This document shows positions 50,791 through 60,244 of a DNA stretch of 64,000 nucleotides, piece by piece. The notes beneath the pieces are model-generated. The model searched no databases. It was not told the DNA's origin and worked only from the letters and a program-made list of their open reading frames with translations. Source of the DNA: CAYOPZ01 sp964406005 (GTDB taxonomy: Bacteria > Bacteroidota > Bacteroidia > Bacteroidales > SM23-62); contig CAYOPZ010000002.1 in NCBI GenBank assembly GCA_964406005.1, positions 1 through 64,000 of the forward strand. Reading direction: 5' to 3'. Positions within the stretch are counted from its first letter, which is position 1; the number at the start of each line of letters is the position of its first letter. The position numbers and the translations under genes were made by a program.

Positions 50791-52944
50791 ATGAAAACGT
50801 ACCAAACCGATCAGGTAAAAAACATCGTTCTGCTGGGCAACTCCGGCTCAGGAAAAACCACCCTGGCCGAAGCCATGATGCTCGAAGGCGGAGTGATTGC
50901 AAGGAAAGGAGATATAGATCAAAAGAATACCGTTTCTGACTTCAGGGAGATCGAACAGGAGAATGCAAGATCCGTTTATTCAACCCTCTGCTATACTGAG
51001 TTTAACGGGAAAAAGATAAATATACTGGATGCACCCGGCGCCGACGATTTTATCGGGGGCGTGGTATCGAGCCTTCGCGTTTCGGATGTTGCCCTGATGC
51101 TGGTCAACGCCCAGAACGGAGTGGAGGTGGGGACAGAGATCCACCAGAGGTATGCGGAAGAGGCAAACATACCCGTTGTTTACGTGGTCAACAAATGCGA
51201 TCATGACCACGCCAATTTCGAGACAAGCGTTGAATCCATCAAGGAGCGTTCCGGAAGCAGGTTCGCACAGGTCCAGTACCCCGTGAATGCGGGTCCCGCT
51301 TTTGACTCGATCATCGATGTTCTGCAAATGAAAATGTACAGGTATCCGAAAGCCGGCGGGAAACCGGAAATCACGGAAATACCCGACCAGCAGAAAAAGA
51401 CGGCCGAAGCCCTGCATGCTGAACTGGTTGAAAAAGCTGCGGAAAACGACGAATCCCTGATGGAACTCTTTTTTGAAAAAGAATCGCTCAGTGAGGACGA
51501 AATGAGAAAGGGCATTACCAGGGGGCTGATCGAAAACGGGATAAGCCCGGTGCTCTGCTCATCGGCCAAAAACGACACAGGCATTTCCAGGCTGCTTGAA
51601 TTTATTACGAATGTGTTCCCCTCCCCCTGCGACAGGGAAGGTGAAAAGACCACGGAGGGGAAGATCGTGAAATGTGATCCCTCGGGGGAAACCTCGCTGC
51701 TGGTTTTCAAGGCAGAGTATGAATCGCACATCGGGGAGATCAGTTATTTCAAGGTCGTTTCAGGAAAAGTCACGGAAGGAATGGACCTGAACAACAACAA
51801 TACGCGCACAAAGGAAAGAATCTCGCAGCTGTTTGTAGTGGCAGGAAAAACAAGGAATAAAACCGGGGAGATGGACGCCGGGGACATGGGAGCAACCGTA
51901 AAACTGAAGAACACAAAAACAAACCATACGCTTTCCGTGAATACCGGCCTGATGTTCACGGACACCCGTTTCCCCGAGTACAAGTACAGAACCGCCATAA
52001 AGCCGCTTACGGAAGGGGATGAGGAAAAGCTGGGAGAAGCACTGACCCGCATACACGAGGCAGATCCCACGGTCATGATCGAATACTCCAAGGAGCTGAA
52101 GCAAATCATACTGGGCGGCCAGGGGGAACACCATCTGAACATTGTAAAATGGCACCTGGATAACACCTACAAGGTGGATACCGAACTCGTCGTACCGAGA
52201 ATCCCCTACAGGGAAACCATTACGAAAGTGGCCCAGGCGGATTACAGGCACAAGAAACAATCCGGCGGCGCCGGCCAGTTCGGTGAGGTTCATATGATTA
52301 TCGAACCCTATCTGGAAGGTGCATCGGATCCTTCCATGTTCAAGGTAAACGGAAGGGAGATCAAGCTTTCCATACGGAACAAGGATGAAATTGACCTGGA
52401 GTGGGGAGGAAAACTTATATATTATAATTGTATAGTCGGAGGGTCCATTGATGCCAGGTTCCTTCCCGCCATCCTCAAGGGGATCATGGAAAAAATGGAA
52501 GAAGGCCCGCTGACAGGATCCTATGCAAGGGATATCCGTGTATTCGTTTACGACGGGAAGATGCACCCGGTAGACTCAAACGAAATTTCATTCAAGCTTG
52601 CCGGAAGGAATGCATTCCGCGAGGCTTTTAAAAATGCAGGACCCAAGATCATGGAGCCCGTTTACGAACTGGAAGTCCTTGTTCCGGCCGACAGGATGGG
52701 CGATGTAATGAGCGATTTGCAGGGAAGAAGGGCCATCGTGCTCGGCATGAGCAGTGAGAAGGGTTTCGAGAAGATAGCCGCCAAGGTGCCCCTGGCAGAA
52801 ATGAGCAAGTACTCTACGGCGCTGAGCTCACTTACCAACGGGCGCGCCATGTACAACATGAAATTCTCTGAATACACACAGGTACCGCCGGATATACAGG
52901 AACAGCTGCTGAGGGCATACGAAGCCCAGGAAGAAGCTGGCTGA
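50791..52944 (+). CDS. fusA2: EF-G paralogue lacking the catalytic histidine (EF-G2 type)
   Basis: 717 residues with the full EF-G domain order. G1 is GNSGSGKTTLAEAM (16-29) and G4 VNKCDHDH. Switch I lacks the RGITI motif. Switch II reads DAPGADDF, with Ala84 where canonical EF-G has the catalytic His (His87 in fusA). Domain IV is present (YRHKKQSGGAGQFGEV, LPAILKGIMEKMEEGPL). It resembles the EF-G2 of Bacteroides thetaiotaomicron, reported to support translation without GTP hydrolysis and to be needed in nutrient limitation. It is divergent from the str operon. Reduced GTPase activity here is inferred from the missing residue. Confidence 0.93.
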   Translation: MKTYQTDQVKNIVLLGNSGSGKTTLAEAMMLEGGVIARKGDIDQKNTVSDFREIEQENARSVYSTLCYTEFNGKKINILDAPGADDFIGGVVSSLRVSDVALMLVNAQNGVEVGTEIHQRYAEEANIPVVYVVNKCDHDHANFETSVESIKERSGSRFAQVQYPVNAGPAFDSIIDVLQMKMYRYPKAGGKPEITEIPDQQKKTAEALHAELVEKAAENDESLMELFFEKESLSEDEMRKGITRGLIENGISPVLCSSAKNDTGISRLLEFITNVFPSPCDREGEKTTEGKIVKCDPSGETSLLVFKAEYESHIGEISYFKVVSGKVTEGMDLNNNNTRTKERISQLFVVAGKTRNKTGEMDAGDMGATVKLKNTKTNHTLSVNTGLMFTDTRFPEYKYRTAIKPLTEGDEEKLGEALTRIHEADPTVMIEYSKELKQIILGGQGEHHLNIVKWHLDNTYKVDTELVVPRIPYRETITKVAQADYRHKKQSGGAGQFGEVHMIIEPYLEGASDPSMFKVNGREIKLSIRNKDEIDLEWGGKLIYYNCIVGGSIDARFLPAILKGIMEKMEEGPLTGSYARDIRVFVYDGKMHPVDSNEISFKLAGRNAFREAFKNAGPKIMEPVYELEVLVPADRMGDVMSDLQGRRAIVLGMSSEKGFEKIAAKVPLAEMSKYSTALSSLTNGRAMYNMKFSEYTQVPPDIQEQLLRAYEAQEEAG

Positions 52945-52952
52945 AACAAAAT

Positions 52953-54044
52953 ATGCTGGAATTCGATTATTCCATTCTTCAATGCCCGGTATCCGGAGAG
53001 AATCTGCTGCCTGTCGGGAAGAACCGGAGAGAGGAATTCATCCGTCATTTTTCTTCTCATCCAATGAAAATCAAAGAGGGTTTCCTGAACGAATCAGGTA
53101 CTCTGCTGTATCCCATGGTCGAAGATATAATTCTTCTGCTGCCGGTCTATGCGCTTAAGATTAAAGGAAAGCCCGAAGAAGATGATATGTCGTTTGACAG
53201 GAAAAGGGTTTTCGAATATTACAACCGGATCCATTACGATCTGAAAAACAATCTGAGCATCTATGAAGACTCCCCGAAATGGGTAGATTTCAGGGATGTA
53301 ACACAGGACTATCTCAGGCATTCCTTTGCCAGGGCCGGAAAATACCTGGATCCTGGCGGAGAATATTTCCTTGATGTAGGTTCAGGGCCCATAGGCCTGG
53401 AAGAATATATTGAACTTTCCTCGAATTATACATACAGAATCTGTGTGGACATATCCGTCAATGCACTTATCCGCGCAAAAGCAAATTACAGCCCGCGCAA
53501 AGGCATCTATATATGCGGTGATATCACGAACATCCCTGTAAAGGAGTCTGTATGCGATGCCGTATTGTGTCAACACACGCTGTATCATGTGCCAAAAAAC
53601 GAGCAGAAGAATGCCGTTGAAGAAATGCACAGGGTACTGAAACCCGGGAAAAGAATGGCCGTTGTATACAGTCTGTTCTACCACAGCTGGTTTATGAACA
53701 TTTCCCTGTTCCCGGTCCAGGTATACAGGATAGCCAGGCATTTCACCGGAAAGGTATATGCAAGAATATTCCGGAAAAGGCCCAGACTATATTTCTATGC
53801 CCACAGTTTAAGATGGTTCCGCAGAAACTTCGGACAGGTATACGATATGGGTTTCTATTCCTGGAGGAGCACGAATAAGTACTTTTTGAAAATATACATC
53901 CACAGGCACCTGTGGGGCGCCAGGCTGCTTGGATTCCTGAAAATCCTTGAAGACAGATTTCCCCGGTTCCTGGGAACATTCGGCGAATACCCACTAATCG
54001 TAATTAGAAAACGGCCGGCTGGAACGGGGAATACAGCCGTTTAG
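52953..54044 (+). CDS. Class I SAM-dependent methyltransferase with Trm112-like N-terminus
   Basis: 363 residues. The first ~70 resemble a Trm112p-like segment (ILQCPVSGENLLPV, LLYPMVEDIILLLP) but with one cysteine only. The methyltransferase core (~130-250) has motif I FLDVGSGPIG, the acidic CVDIS, CGDITNIPV, and AVLCQHTLYHV with MHRVLKPGKRMAVVYS. The C-terminal 110 residues are basic and aromatic (RHFTGKVYARIFRKRPR). Substrate unknown. It begins 8 nt after fusA2 and its stop overlaps that of the convergent M28 peptidase gene. Confidence 0.85.
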   Translation: MLEFDYSILQCPVSGENLLPVGKNRREEFIRHFSSHPMKIKEGFLNESGTLLYPMVEDIILLLPVYALKIKGKPEEDDMSFDRKRVFEYYNRIHYDLKNNLSIYEDSPKWVDFRDVTQDYLRHSFARAGKYLDPGGEYFLDVGSGPIGLEEYIELSSNYTYRICVDISVNALIRAKANYSPRKGIYICGDITNIPVKESVCDAVLCQHTLYHVPKNEQKNAVEEMHRVLKPGKRMAVVYSLFYHSWFMNISLFPVQVYRIARHFTGKVYARIFRKRPRLYFYAHSLRWFRRNFGQVYDMGFYSWRSTNKYFLKIYIHRHLWGARLLGFLKILEDRFPRFLGTFGEYPLIVIRKRPAGTGNTAV

Positions 54045-55693
54045 TTCTGCCGTATCTTTGCGAATTCATCCCCGGGAAGCCAGGCCGGCATTTCGTCATT
54101 GTCGGCAATATCACCTATTACCCGGAAAAGGAGATCCATGTCCTCCATGTATCCTGAGAGGTCCCAGGCCGGGTCATATTCATCGCTGGGCTGATGGTAT
54201 TGTGTCTCTCTCCACTTGTCCTGCACCTGTTTACCCCAGCCCTCGGGCTTTCCTATATAATCCTGTCCGGATTCCATGTACAGGGCCGGAACGCCTATTT
54301 TTGCAAGACAGAACTGGTCGGAACGATAAAAGCTTCCCTGCTCCGGGGTCAGATCGGGAACGACGGTTCTGTCCTGCGTATCCGCATATTTTTCCACCAC
54401 CCCATCCAGTGTCGACTTGCCGTAACCGACCAGGACCACATCCCGTGTCTTTCCCCATATATTGATGCCATCTATATTGATGTCCGCTGCCATGTCCGAA
54501 GGTGCGAAGGTCGGGTGCCTCGAATAGTTCAATGCGCCCAGCAATCCGGATTCCTCCCCGTCAGTCGTAATAAACACGATGGAACGGCACGGCGCTTCTT
54601 CCCGGGCCTGAAAGGCTTCCGCCAGGGCCAGTACGGAGGCCACGCCCGAAGCATTGTCCAGCGCACCGTTGTAAATGGAATCCCCCTGTACGGGCTTCCC
54701 TATGCCGAGGTGGTCGTAATGTGCCGTAAGTACCACAGCCTGTTTGCCCAGGACCGGATCGCTTCCCGGAATTACCCCGATGATATTGGATCCCTTGATT
54801 GTCTCGTAGGTCACACGGAAGCTGCAATCTACCGTCACATCGAGGGGAACGGGCTGAAAATCCGTCCGCTCGGCCATGGCTCTCAGTTCATCAAGGTCCC
54901 TTCCGGCCATCCCGGATACACGGTAAGCCAGATCCCCGGTAATCCATCCCTTATACATGATGCCGGAATCGTTTTCCCGCGGAAGCTCGAATTGCGACCC
55001 CGACCAGCTGTTTTGAACCACCTCCCAGGGATACCCGGCCGATTCGGTGGTATGGATGATGATGGCCCCTGCCGCCCCCATTTTTTCCGCCTGTTCGTAT
55101 TTATAATCCCAGCGCCCGTAATAAAGGCGGGCTTTGCCCCCGAAAAAATCAGGATCACCGGTGTCCGGATCATTGTTCATGATCAGCACGATCTTGCCGC
55201 TTACGTCGGCGTCCTTATAATCATCCCAGCCGTATTCTTCTGCCCGGATCCCATAACCGACAAATACCATTTCCGCCCGGTTGACCGTGATCTCCTCGTC
55301 GTACCTGCCCGGAAAAACCACATAATCATCAAAATATACCGGACTGATGCGCTGCGTGCCGGCTGCAAAACCCAATGCGATCCCCGGGGCCATATCCATC
55401 TTTACCATGTCGAAGGGCTGGAAATAACTTGTGTCGTCCACACCGGGCTCAAGTCCGGCCTTCTGCATCCGCCCTGCAATATACCGCCGGGCGATCATGC
55501 TTCCGTGACTGCCCGGAGCCCTTCCTTCCAGCGAATCTGCAGACAAATAACTTATGTCTTCCCTTATGCTTTGTTCGCTTAATCTTCCCTGTCCGTCCTC
55601 ACGGGTATTGCGCATGCACGACATACACGGGAACACCAGGGTGAACGCTATAAAAAAAACGGTACTGTTTCTGAAGATACGACTGCTTTGCAT
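54041..55693 (-). CDS. M28 family zinc aminopeptidase lipoprotein
   Basis: 550 residues. The signal ends in a lipobox-like FPCMSC, so it is probably anchored in the envelope. After a lid region a protease-associated (PA) domain is inserted (~130-260, VFVGYGIRAEEYGWDDYKD). The M28 catalytic part has AHYDHLG, NGALDNASGVAS, TTDGEESGLLG and a final His in YHQPSDEY, which complete the two-zinc site. It probably trims peptides in the periplasm or at the surface. Specificity not deducible. Separated by 82 nt from the next upstream gene. Confidence 0.92.
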   Translation of the reverse strand: MQSSRIFRNSTVFFIAFTLVFPCMSCMRNTREDGQGRLSEQSIREDISYLSADSLEGRAPGSHGSMIARRYIAGRMQKAGLEPGVDDTSYFQPFDMVKMDMAPGIALGFAAGTQRISPVYFDDYVVFPGRYDEEITVNRAEMVFVGYGIRAEEYGWDDYKDADVSGKIVLIMNNDPDTGDPDFFGGKARLYYGRWDYKYEQAEKMGAAGAIIIHTTESAGYPWEVVQNSWSGSQFELPRENDSGIMYKGWITGDLAYRVSGMAGRDLDELRAMAERTDFQPVPLDVTVDCSFRVTYETIKGSNIIGVIPGSDPVLGKQAVVLTAHYDHLGIGKPVQGDSIYNGALDNASGVASVLALAEAFQAREEAPCRSIVFITTDGEESGLLGALNYSRHPTFAPSDMAADINIDGINIWGKTRDVVLVGYGKSTLDGVVEKYADTQDRTVVPDLTPEQGSFYRSDQFCLAKIGVPALYMESGQDYIGKPEGWGKQVQDKWRETQYHQPSDEYDPAWDLSGYMEDMDLLFRVIGDIADNDEMPAWLPGDEFAKIRQN

Positions 55694-55775
55694 GACGGCT
55701 GGATTAATGGTTCACGGCCAAATTTAAGAAAATTATGATTCTTTATTCAGGATCGGGAATTATAATCATAAGCGG

Positions 55776-57185
55776 TCATTCCGCCGGCCGGATAAGATAG
55801 ACGAAGCCCGTGTAAGGCTCCCTTCCACGGTAATGTACCGCATCCCATCCCAGGGCCTCGATCACATAGTAGTAAATCCCGGACCGGGCAAACCTTTTCC
55901 CGTTTCCGAACAGGGTCCCGTCCCAGCCTTCCCATTCCAGTTTTTCTTCGGTTTGTTCGTGCTCGTAGACCTTCCTTCCCTGGCGGTTGTAGATGGTGAT
56001 CCTGAAATCCTTCAGCGACGTGGCATTCACCCTGAAAACTTCGTTGACCCCGTCCCCGTCGGGAGTGAACACGTTGGGTGCATCCAGGTCCGACGGGTAG
56101 ACTTCGATCTCTATCCTGTTCGTGTCCGCAAACGGAAAGAAATCCGGGCATCCCTCCGCACTTCCCCCCACACTGTATGCGGTCATCTTCGGATAATAAT
56201 ACCCCGGATAATAATAGGTATGCATTACGGAATCCCCGGGATCATACGTAACGATGTCTTCGACCGCACCTGCTTTGGCCGAGTCGACAAGGGTCCACTC
56301 GAATTCCACACCGTTCTCGGAAAGGTTTCTGAACCTCACTTCCAAAGGGGCTTCCCCGGAAGGGTTTTCCTGCGGGATCCATACCCCGGGATTTTCCTCG
56401 TCTTCGGTCAGCACGGTGAACCTGGCCCTTACATGGACGCTTTCGTAAAGGACCTCGTCCGACCTGGAGAGCCCGAAACTGTCCACCCCGGTCAGGGTGA
56501 AACGGGTATCCCTTGTGGGCGGGCGCCTGTACCATTCATAGTTCGGATCGTTATAGATAAAAATATCCAGCTGCGTTGTGGCCCCGAAGATCTCTATATC
56601 ATCATTGTCAGAGGTCCATTCGAAGCGCATGCCGTTGACCAGAGTATCCGGTTCATTGGTGGCCAGGTCGTAATAGACAAGGGTGTCCGCACGCACTGTC
56701 CCGTTCAGAACGAGGTAATCACATGTATAATTGTAAGGTATGATTTTCCCGTTTTCGTCCTTCAGCACCTCCACAAGGGGGTCGTCCGTAAAGACCCATG
56801 CCCTGAAGAGGGTGTCCGTATCCACGGAAGTGATGCGCACACTGTAGCATCCCGGGTCGAGATCCCCGATGACTGAAACATCCGCCGAAAGCTCCGAAAC
56901 GTAGGGCTGGAAGGAAGCGCCCGCGGTATCCCACCTGCTCCATGCAAAATCGAAGGGGCCCGTGCCTCCCGGGGCAGCCGCCTCCAGGGAGCCCTTGACC
57001 GGGAGCCCCGATGCATCGGGTGTATAAAAGACAAAATACGGGTCCTTCCCGGGAAAAATATCGTAGGCCAGGCTGTCCCTGAAATCTGCGGACGGAGACG
57101 AGATCTGCGCAGCGGCCTGACATGAAATCAAGGCATACGAACATAAAGGGATGAAATATGCTGTGATTTTCCAGGAGTTTCTCAT
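55776..57185 (-). CDS. Secreted protein with T9SS type B (gliding-associated) C-terminal domain
   Basis: 469 residues. Signal peptide ends near QAAAQ. The body is beta-rich, with a PKD-like segment around residue 275-350 (GEAPLEVRFRNLSENG, HTYYYPGYYYPKMTAYS). The last ~95 residues start NVFTPDGDGVNEVFRV and contain FRITIYNRQGRKVYE and GIYYYVIEA, the type B T9SS sorting domain, often annotated as gliding motility-associated C-terminal domain. It should be exported to the cell surface. The function of the N-terminal body is unknown. A TATCTTTG promoter box lies 66-73 nt upstream. Confidence 0.9.
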   Translation of the reverse strand: MRNSWKITAYFIPLCSYALISCQAAAQISSPSADFRDSLAYDIFPGKDPYFVFYTPDASGLPVKGSLEAAAPGGTGPFDFAWSRWDTAGASFQPYVSELSADVSVIGDLDPGCYSVRITSVDTDTLFRAWVFTDDPLVEVLKDENGKIIPYNYTCDYLVLNGTVRADTLVYYDLATNEPDTLVNGMRFEWTSDNDDIEIFGATTQLDIFIYNDPNYEWYRRPPTRDTRFTLTGVDSFGLSRSDEVLYESVHVRARFTVLTEDEENPGVWIPQENPSGEAPLEVRFRNLSENGVEFEWTLVDSAKAGAVEDIVTYDPGDSVMHTYYYPGYYYPKMTAYSVGGSAEGCPDFFPFADTNRIEIEVYPSDLDAPNVFTPDGDGVNEVFRVNATSLKDFRITIYNRQGRKVYEHEQTEEKLEWEGWDGTLFGNGKRFARSGIYYYVIEALGWDAVHYRGREPYTGFVYLIRPAE

Positions 57186-57250
57186 GAATGCTTGGGACGG
57201 TTACAAACTAATAAACTCGTCCGGGCCCTATTTATTATTGACCGGAGGGG

Positions 57251-57258
57251 CAAAGATA
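57251..57258 (-). promoter_or_regulatory. -7 promoter box of the T9SS type B protein gene
   Basis: Minus strand TATCTTTG, full consensus match; a TTG lies 25 nt upstream, somewhat long. Leader about 60 nt. Confidence 0.45.
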
Positions 57259-57294
57259 TACAATACAGATGATGTATGCGGCTCAAAAAATCAC

Positions 57295-57302
57295 TAATTT
57301 TG
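57295..57302 (+). promoter_or_regulatory. -7 promoter box of pcrA
   Basis: TAATTTTG, full TAnnTTTG match, 19 nt before the ATG. No TTG at the usual -33 position. Confidence 0.4.
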
Positions 57303-57321
57303 GCAGCTACTTCAAAGGCAC

Positions 57322-59580
57322 ATGGCGGCAGAATTCCTTAAAGATCTGAATGAAGCACAGCACAAGGCAGTTGTGGAATACAAGGGCCCGGGCCTGGTGG
57401 TCGCCGGGGCGGGTTCCGGAAAAACACGGGTGCTGACCTACCGGGTCGCATACCTGCTCAGCCGGGGCATCCCCCCCGGAAAGGTCCTTGCCCTCACCTT
57501 CACGAACAAGGCTGCAAGGGAAATGAAAGAAAGGATAGGCAGGCTTGTCGGCGCAGACCTTGCAAGACATTTGTGGATGGGGACATTCCATTCCGTATTT
57601 GCCAGGATACTTCGTTTCGAAGGGCACCACCTCGGCTATCCTGAAAGCTATACGATATATGATACTGCAGATTCCAGAAGCCTGGTAAAAACGATCGTCA
57701 GGGAACTGAACCTGAACGACCAGGTCTACAAACCGGCGGAAATCCATGGAAGGATCTCATGGGTAAAGAACAACCTGATCACACCGGATGCATATTTTTC
57801 GAGCCCGGAGCTGATGGAACGGGATAAACGAACGCGACGTCCCAGGCTGGCGGATATATATAAGTTATATGCGATCCGCTGCAAAAAGGCGGATGCCATG
57901 GATTTCGACGACCTGCTGCTGAATATGCACATCCTGATCAGGGACTTCCCGGAGGTGCTCGAAACCTACCAGGACCGTTTTCAGTATATCCTTGTGGACG
58001 AATACCAGGATACGAACCATGTTCAGTACAGGATCGTGAACCGGCTGTCTGCCGGTCACGGGAACATCTGTGTCGTGGGAGACGATGCACAGAGCATCTA
58101 TTCCTTCCGGGGAGCCAGGATCGAAAACATCCTGAATTTCAAACATGACTACCCGGGATACCGGTTATTCAAGCTGGAAAGGAATTACCGTTCGACCCGG
58201 AACATCGTGGATGCAGCCAATTCGGTAATTTCGAAAAACCGGGACCGGATCAGCAAGCAGGTGTATTCCAGAAAGGAGGAGGGCCAGAAAATCAGTCTTG
58301 TCAGGGCGCTTACCGATAACGAGGAAGGATTCATGATCGCCGGCCGGATCCGGGATGCGGTTTACTCCGAACACCTCGGGTTTCCGGACATCGCCGTGAT
58401 GTACCGCACCAATGCACAATCAAGGATATTCGAAGAATCCCTCCGGAAACTGAATATTCCCTACAAGGTATACGGAAGCCTTTCCTTCTATCAGCGCAAG
58501 GAGATCAGGGACCTTCTTGCCTATTTCCGGCTGACGGTGAATCCCTACGATGAAGAAGCCCTTAAAAGGATAATCAATTACCCTGCACGGGGCATAGGTG
58601 CCGTAACGGTATCCAGGCTCGTCGAACAGGCCGCCCGTGAGGATAAGCGGACCTGGGACATCCTTCTGGGGGCGGAGGCACACACGGATATCTTTAACCG
58701 GGGGACCATCCGGAAACTGAAAGCCTTCACGGCCCTGATCAGGGGATACCGGGAAAAGCTCAGGACCATGGAAGCTTTCGACCTGGCCTGGGTAATTGCA
58801 GAGAGTTCGGGGATCATGAAGGATCTCCACTATGAGAATGCCCCTGAGAACCTGAGCAAATACGAAAACCTTCAGGAGATCCTGAACGGGATCAGGAAAT
58901 TCACACAAAGCCGGGAAGAAGGGGAAGACACAACCCTCGATGCATTCCTTCAAAGCGTGGCTTTAATGACAGACGCGGACAACGAAAAGGATGAGGACAG
59001 GGACAAGGTGAGCATAATGACAATACATGCTGCCAAAGGCCTGGAATTTAAAAATGTTTATGTCGCCGGAATGGAAGAGGACCTGTTCCCTTCACGCATG
59101 TCGTCCTCCACCCGGGAAGACCTGGAGGAGGAAAGAAGGCTGTTCTACGTGGCCCTTACACGGGCCATGAAAAAAGTGACCCTTTCCTGGGCCGCATCAA
59201 GGTATCGCTGGGGGATACCTGTTAACGGGGTTCCCAGCCGCTTTATCAGGGAAATTGATGCACAATTTATAGACAATCCGGTAGAGAACGCATCATATTC
59301 CCCCTCGATTCACGTTCACAGAAAACCCTTCCCGGAAGGCAGACCGGGGACACCGGCCGGGCAGGCAGCCGCCCGGAACGCAGGCGAAGACGGGTTCGGG
59401 ATCCATGATCCCGGTCTTGTGCAAACGGGGATGGAGGTGGAACATCCCCGCTTCGGAAAAGGCAAGGTGCTGAACCTGGAGGGAGAATTGCCCGACAGGA
59501 AGGCCACCGTCTTTTTCAATGATCACGGCCAGAAACAGCTGTTGCTGAAATTCGCCAGGCTGAAGATACTGAACGATTAA
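57322..59580 (+). CDS. pcrA: UvrD/PcrA-type ATP-dependent DNA helicase
   Basis: Superfamily 1A 3'-5' helicase in repair and in displacing proteins from DNA. 752 residues. Q motif LNEAQHKAV, Walker A GAGSGKT, Ia LTFTNKAAREM, Walker B VDEYQDTN, motif III GDDAQSIYSFRGA, motif IV YRSTRNIV, V MTIHAAKGLEFKNVY, VI YVALTRAMKK. The C-terminal Tudor-like segment (VEHPRFGKGKVLNLEGE), which binds RNA polymerase in PcrA, is present. UvrD and PcrA cannot be separated with certainty; the tail favours PcrA. Confidence 0.95.
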   Translation: MAAEFLKDLNEAQHKAVVEYKGPGLVVAGAGSGKTRVLTYRVAYLLSRGIPPGKVLALTFTNKAAREMKERIGRLVGADLARHLWMGTFHSVFARILRFEGHHLGYPESYTIYDTADSRSLVKTIVRELNLNDQVYKPAEIHGRISWVKNNLITPDAYFSSPELMERDKRTRRPRLADIYKLYAIRCKKADAMDFDDLLLNMHILIRDFPEVLETYQDRFQYILVDEYQDTNHVQYRIVNRLSAGHGNICVVGDDAQSIYSFRGARIENILNFKHDYPGYRLFKLERNYRSTRNIVDAANSVISKNRDRISKQVYSRKEEGQKISLVRALTDNEEGFMIAGRIRDAVYSEHLGFPDIAVMYRTNAQSRIFEESLRKLNIPYKVYGSLSFYQRKEIRDLLAYFRLTVNPYDEEALKRIINYPARGIGAVTVSRLVEQAAREDKRTWDILLGAEAHTDIFNRGTIRKLKAFTALIRGYREKLRTMEAFDLAWVIAESSGIMKDLHYENAPENLSKYENLQEILNGIRKFTQSREEGEDTTLDAFLQSVALMTDADNEKDEDRDKVSIMTIHAAKGLEFKNVYVAGMEEDLFPSRMSSSTREDLEEERRLFYVALTRAMKKVTLSWAASRYRWGIPVNGVPSRFIREIDAQFIDNPVENASYSPSIHVHRKPFPEGRPGTPAGQAAARNAGEDGFGIHDPGLVQTGMEVEHPRFGKGKVLNLEGELPDRKATVFFNDHGQKQLLLKFARLKILND

Positions 59581-59584
59581 TATT

Positions 59585-59614
59585 TTGATATCATCCCATA
59601 TTTCTGTTCTTTTG
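59585..59614 (+). promoter_or_regulatory. Promoter of the DUF4290 gene
   Basis: TTG at 59585-59587, 19-nt spacer, TTCTTTTG at 59607-59614 (7 of 8 consensus positions). Predicted leader about 12 nt. It would drive the DUF4290-murA pair. Confidence 0.5.
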
Positions 59615-59630
59615 CATTAAATTCTTCAAC

Positions 59631-60227
59631 ATGGAATACGATTATAATACACAGAGAAGGAAAATGGTGCTGCCCGAATACGGAAGGAACATCCAGAAAA
59701 TGGTCGAATATGCAATCGGGCTGGAGGACAGGGAAGAAAGGAATAAGGCAGTCCACGCCATCATTTCAATTATGGGGAACCTGAACCCGCACCTTCGTGA
59801 TGTAAGCGACTTCAAGCACAAGCTCTGGGACCATCTGGCCATCATGTCTGATTTCAAACTGGATATTGACGCTCCCTACGAAACGCCCGTCCCCGAGATC
59901 CTGTTTGAAAAGCCCAGGCCCATGCATTACAACAATCATAATATCAGGTTCAAGCATTACGGAAAGATCATAGAGTTACTGATCGGGGAAGCTGTAAAAT
60001 ATGAAGATGGCATAGAAAAGGATACCCTGGTCAGGCTGATCGCCAACCATATGAAAAAATGCTACCTTACCTGGAACAGGGAAGTCGTTACCGATGAAAT
60101 CATTTTCGAGGATCTGAAAACCATGTCGGGCGGCAAGATCATCGTTGGAGAAGACGTTAAACTGTCGGAATCGCGTGAAATTCTTGCCAAAGCAAAAAAG
60201 AAACGTCCCCCGCAGAAGAAAAAATAG
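59631..60227 (+). CDS. DUF4290 family protein
   Basis: 198 residues, function unknown. The family is, to my knowledge, limited to Bacteroidota and usually lies next to murA, as here (17-nt gap). The sequence is helical and soluble, starting YDYNTQRRKMVLPEYGRN, with MGNLNPHLRDVSDFKHKLWDH cut at its core, and a Lys-rich tail (KAKKKRPPQKKK). No signal, membrane segment or catalytic motif. A role tied to cell wall precursor synthesis is suggested by location only. Confidence 0.88.
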   Translation: MEYDYNTQRRKMVLPEYGRNIQKMVEYAIGLEDREERNKAVHAIISIMGNLNPHLRDVSDFKHKLWDHLAIMSDFKLDIDAPYETPVPEILFEKPRPMHYNNHNIRFKHYGKIIELLIGEAVKYEDGIEKDTLVRLIANHMKKCYLTWNREVVTDEIIFEDLKTMSGGKIIVGEDVKLSESREILAKAKKKRPPQKKK

Positions 60228-60244
60228 TCAACCATTCTCCCGCA

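Noticed and set aside
54194..55582. 462-codon plus-strand frame opposite the M28 peptidase
   Set aside because: Antisense shadow; the minus-strand gene has a full set of zinc ligands, and the plus frame has no recognisable motif or start signal.
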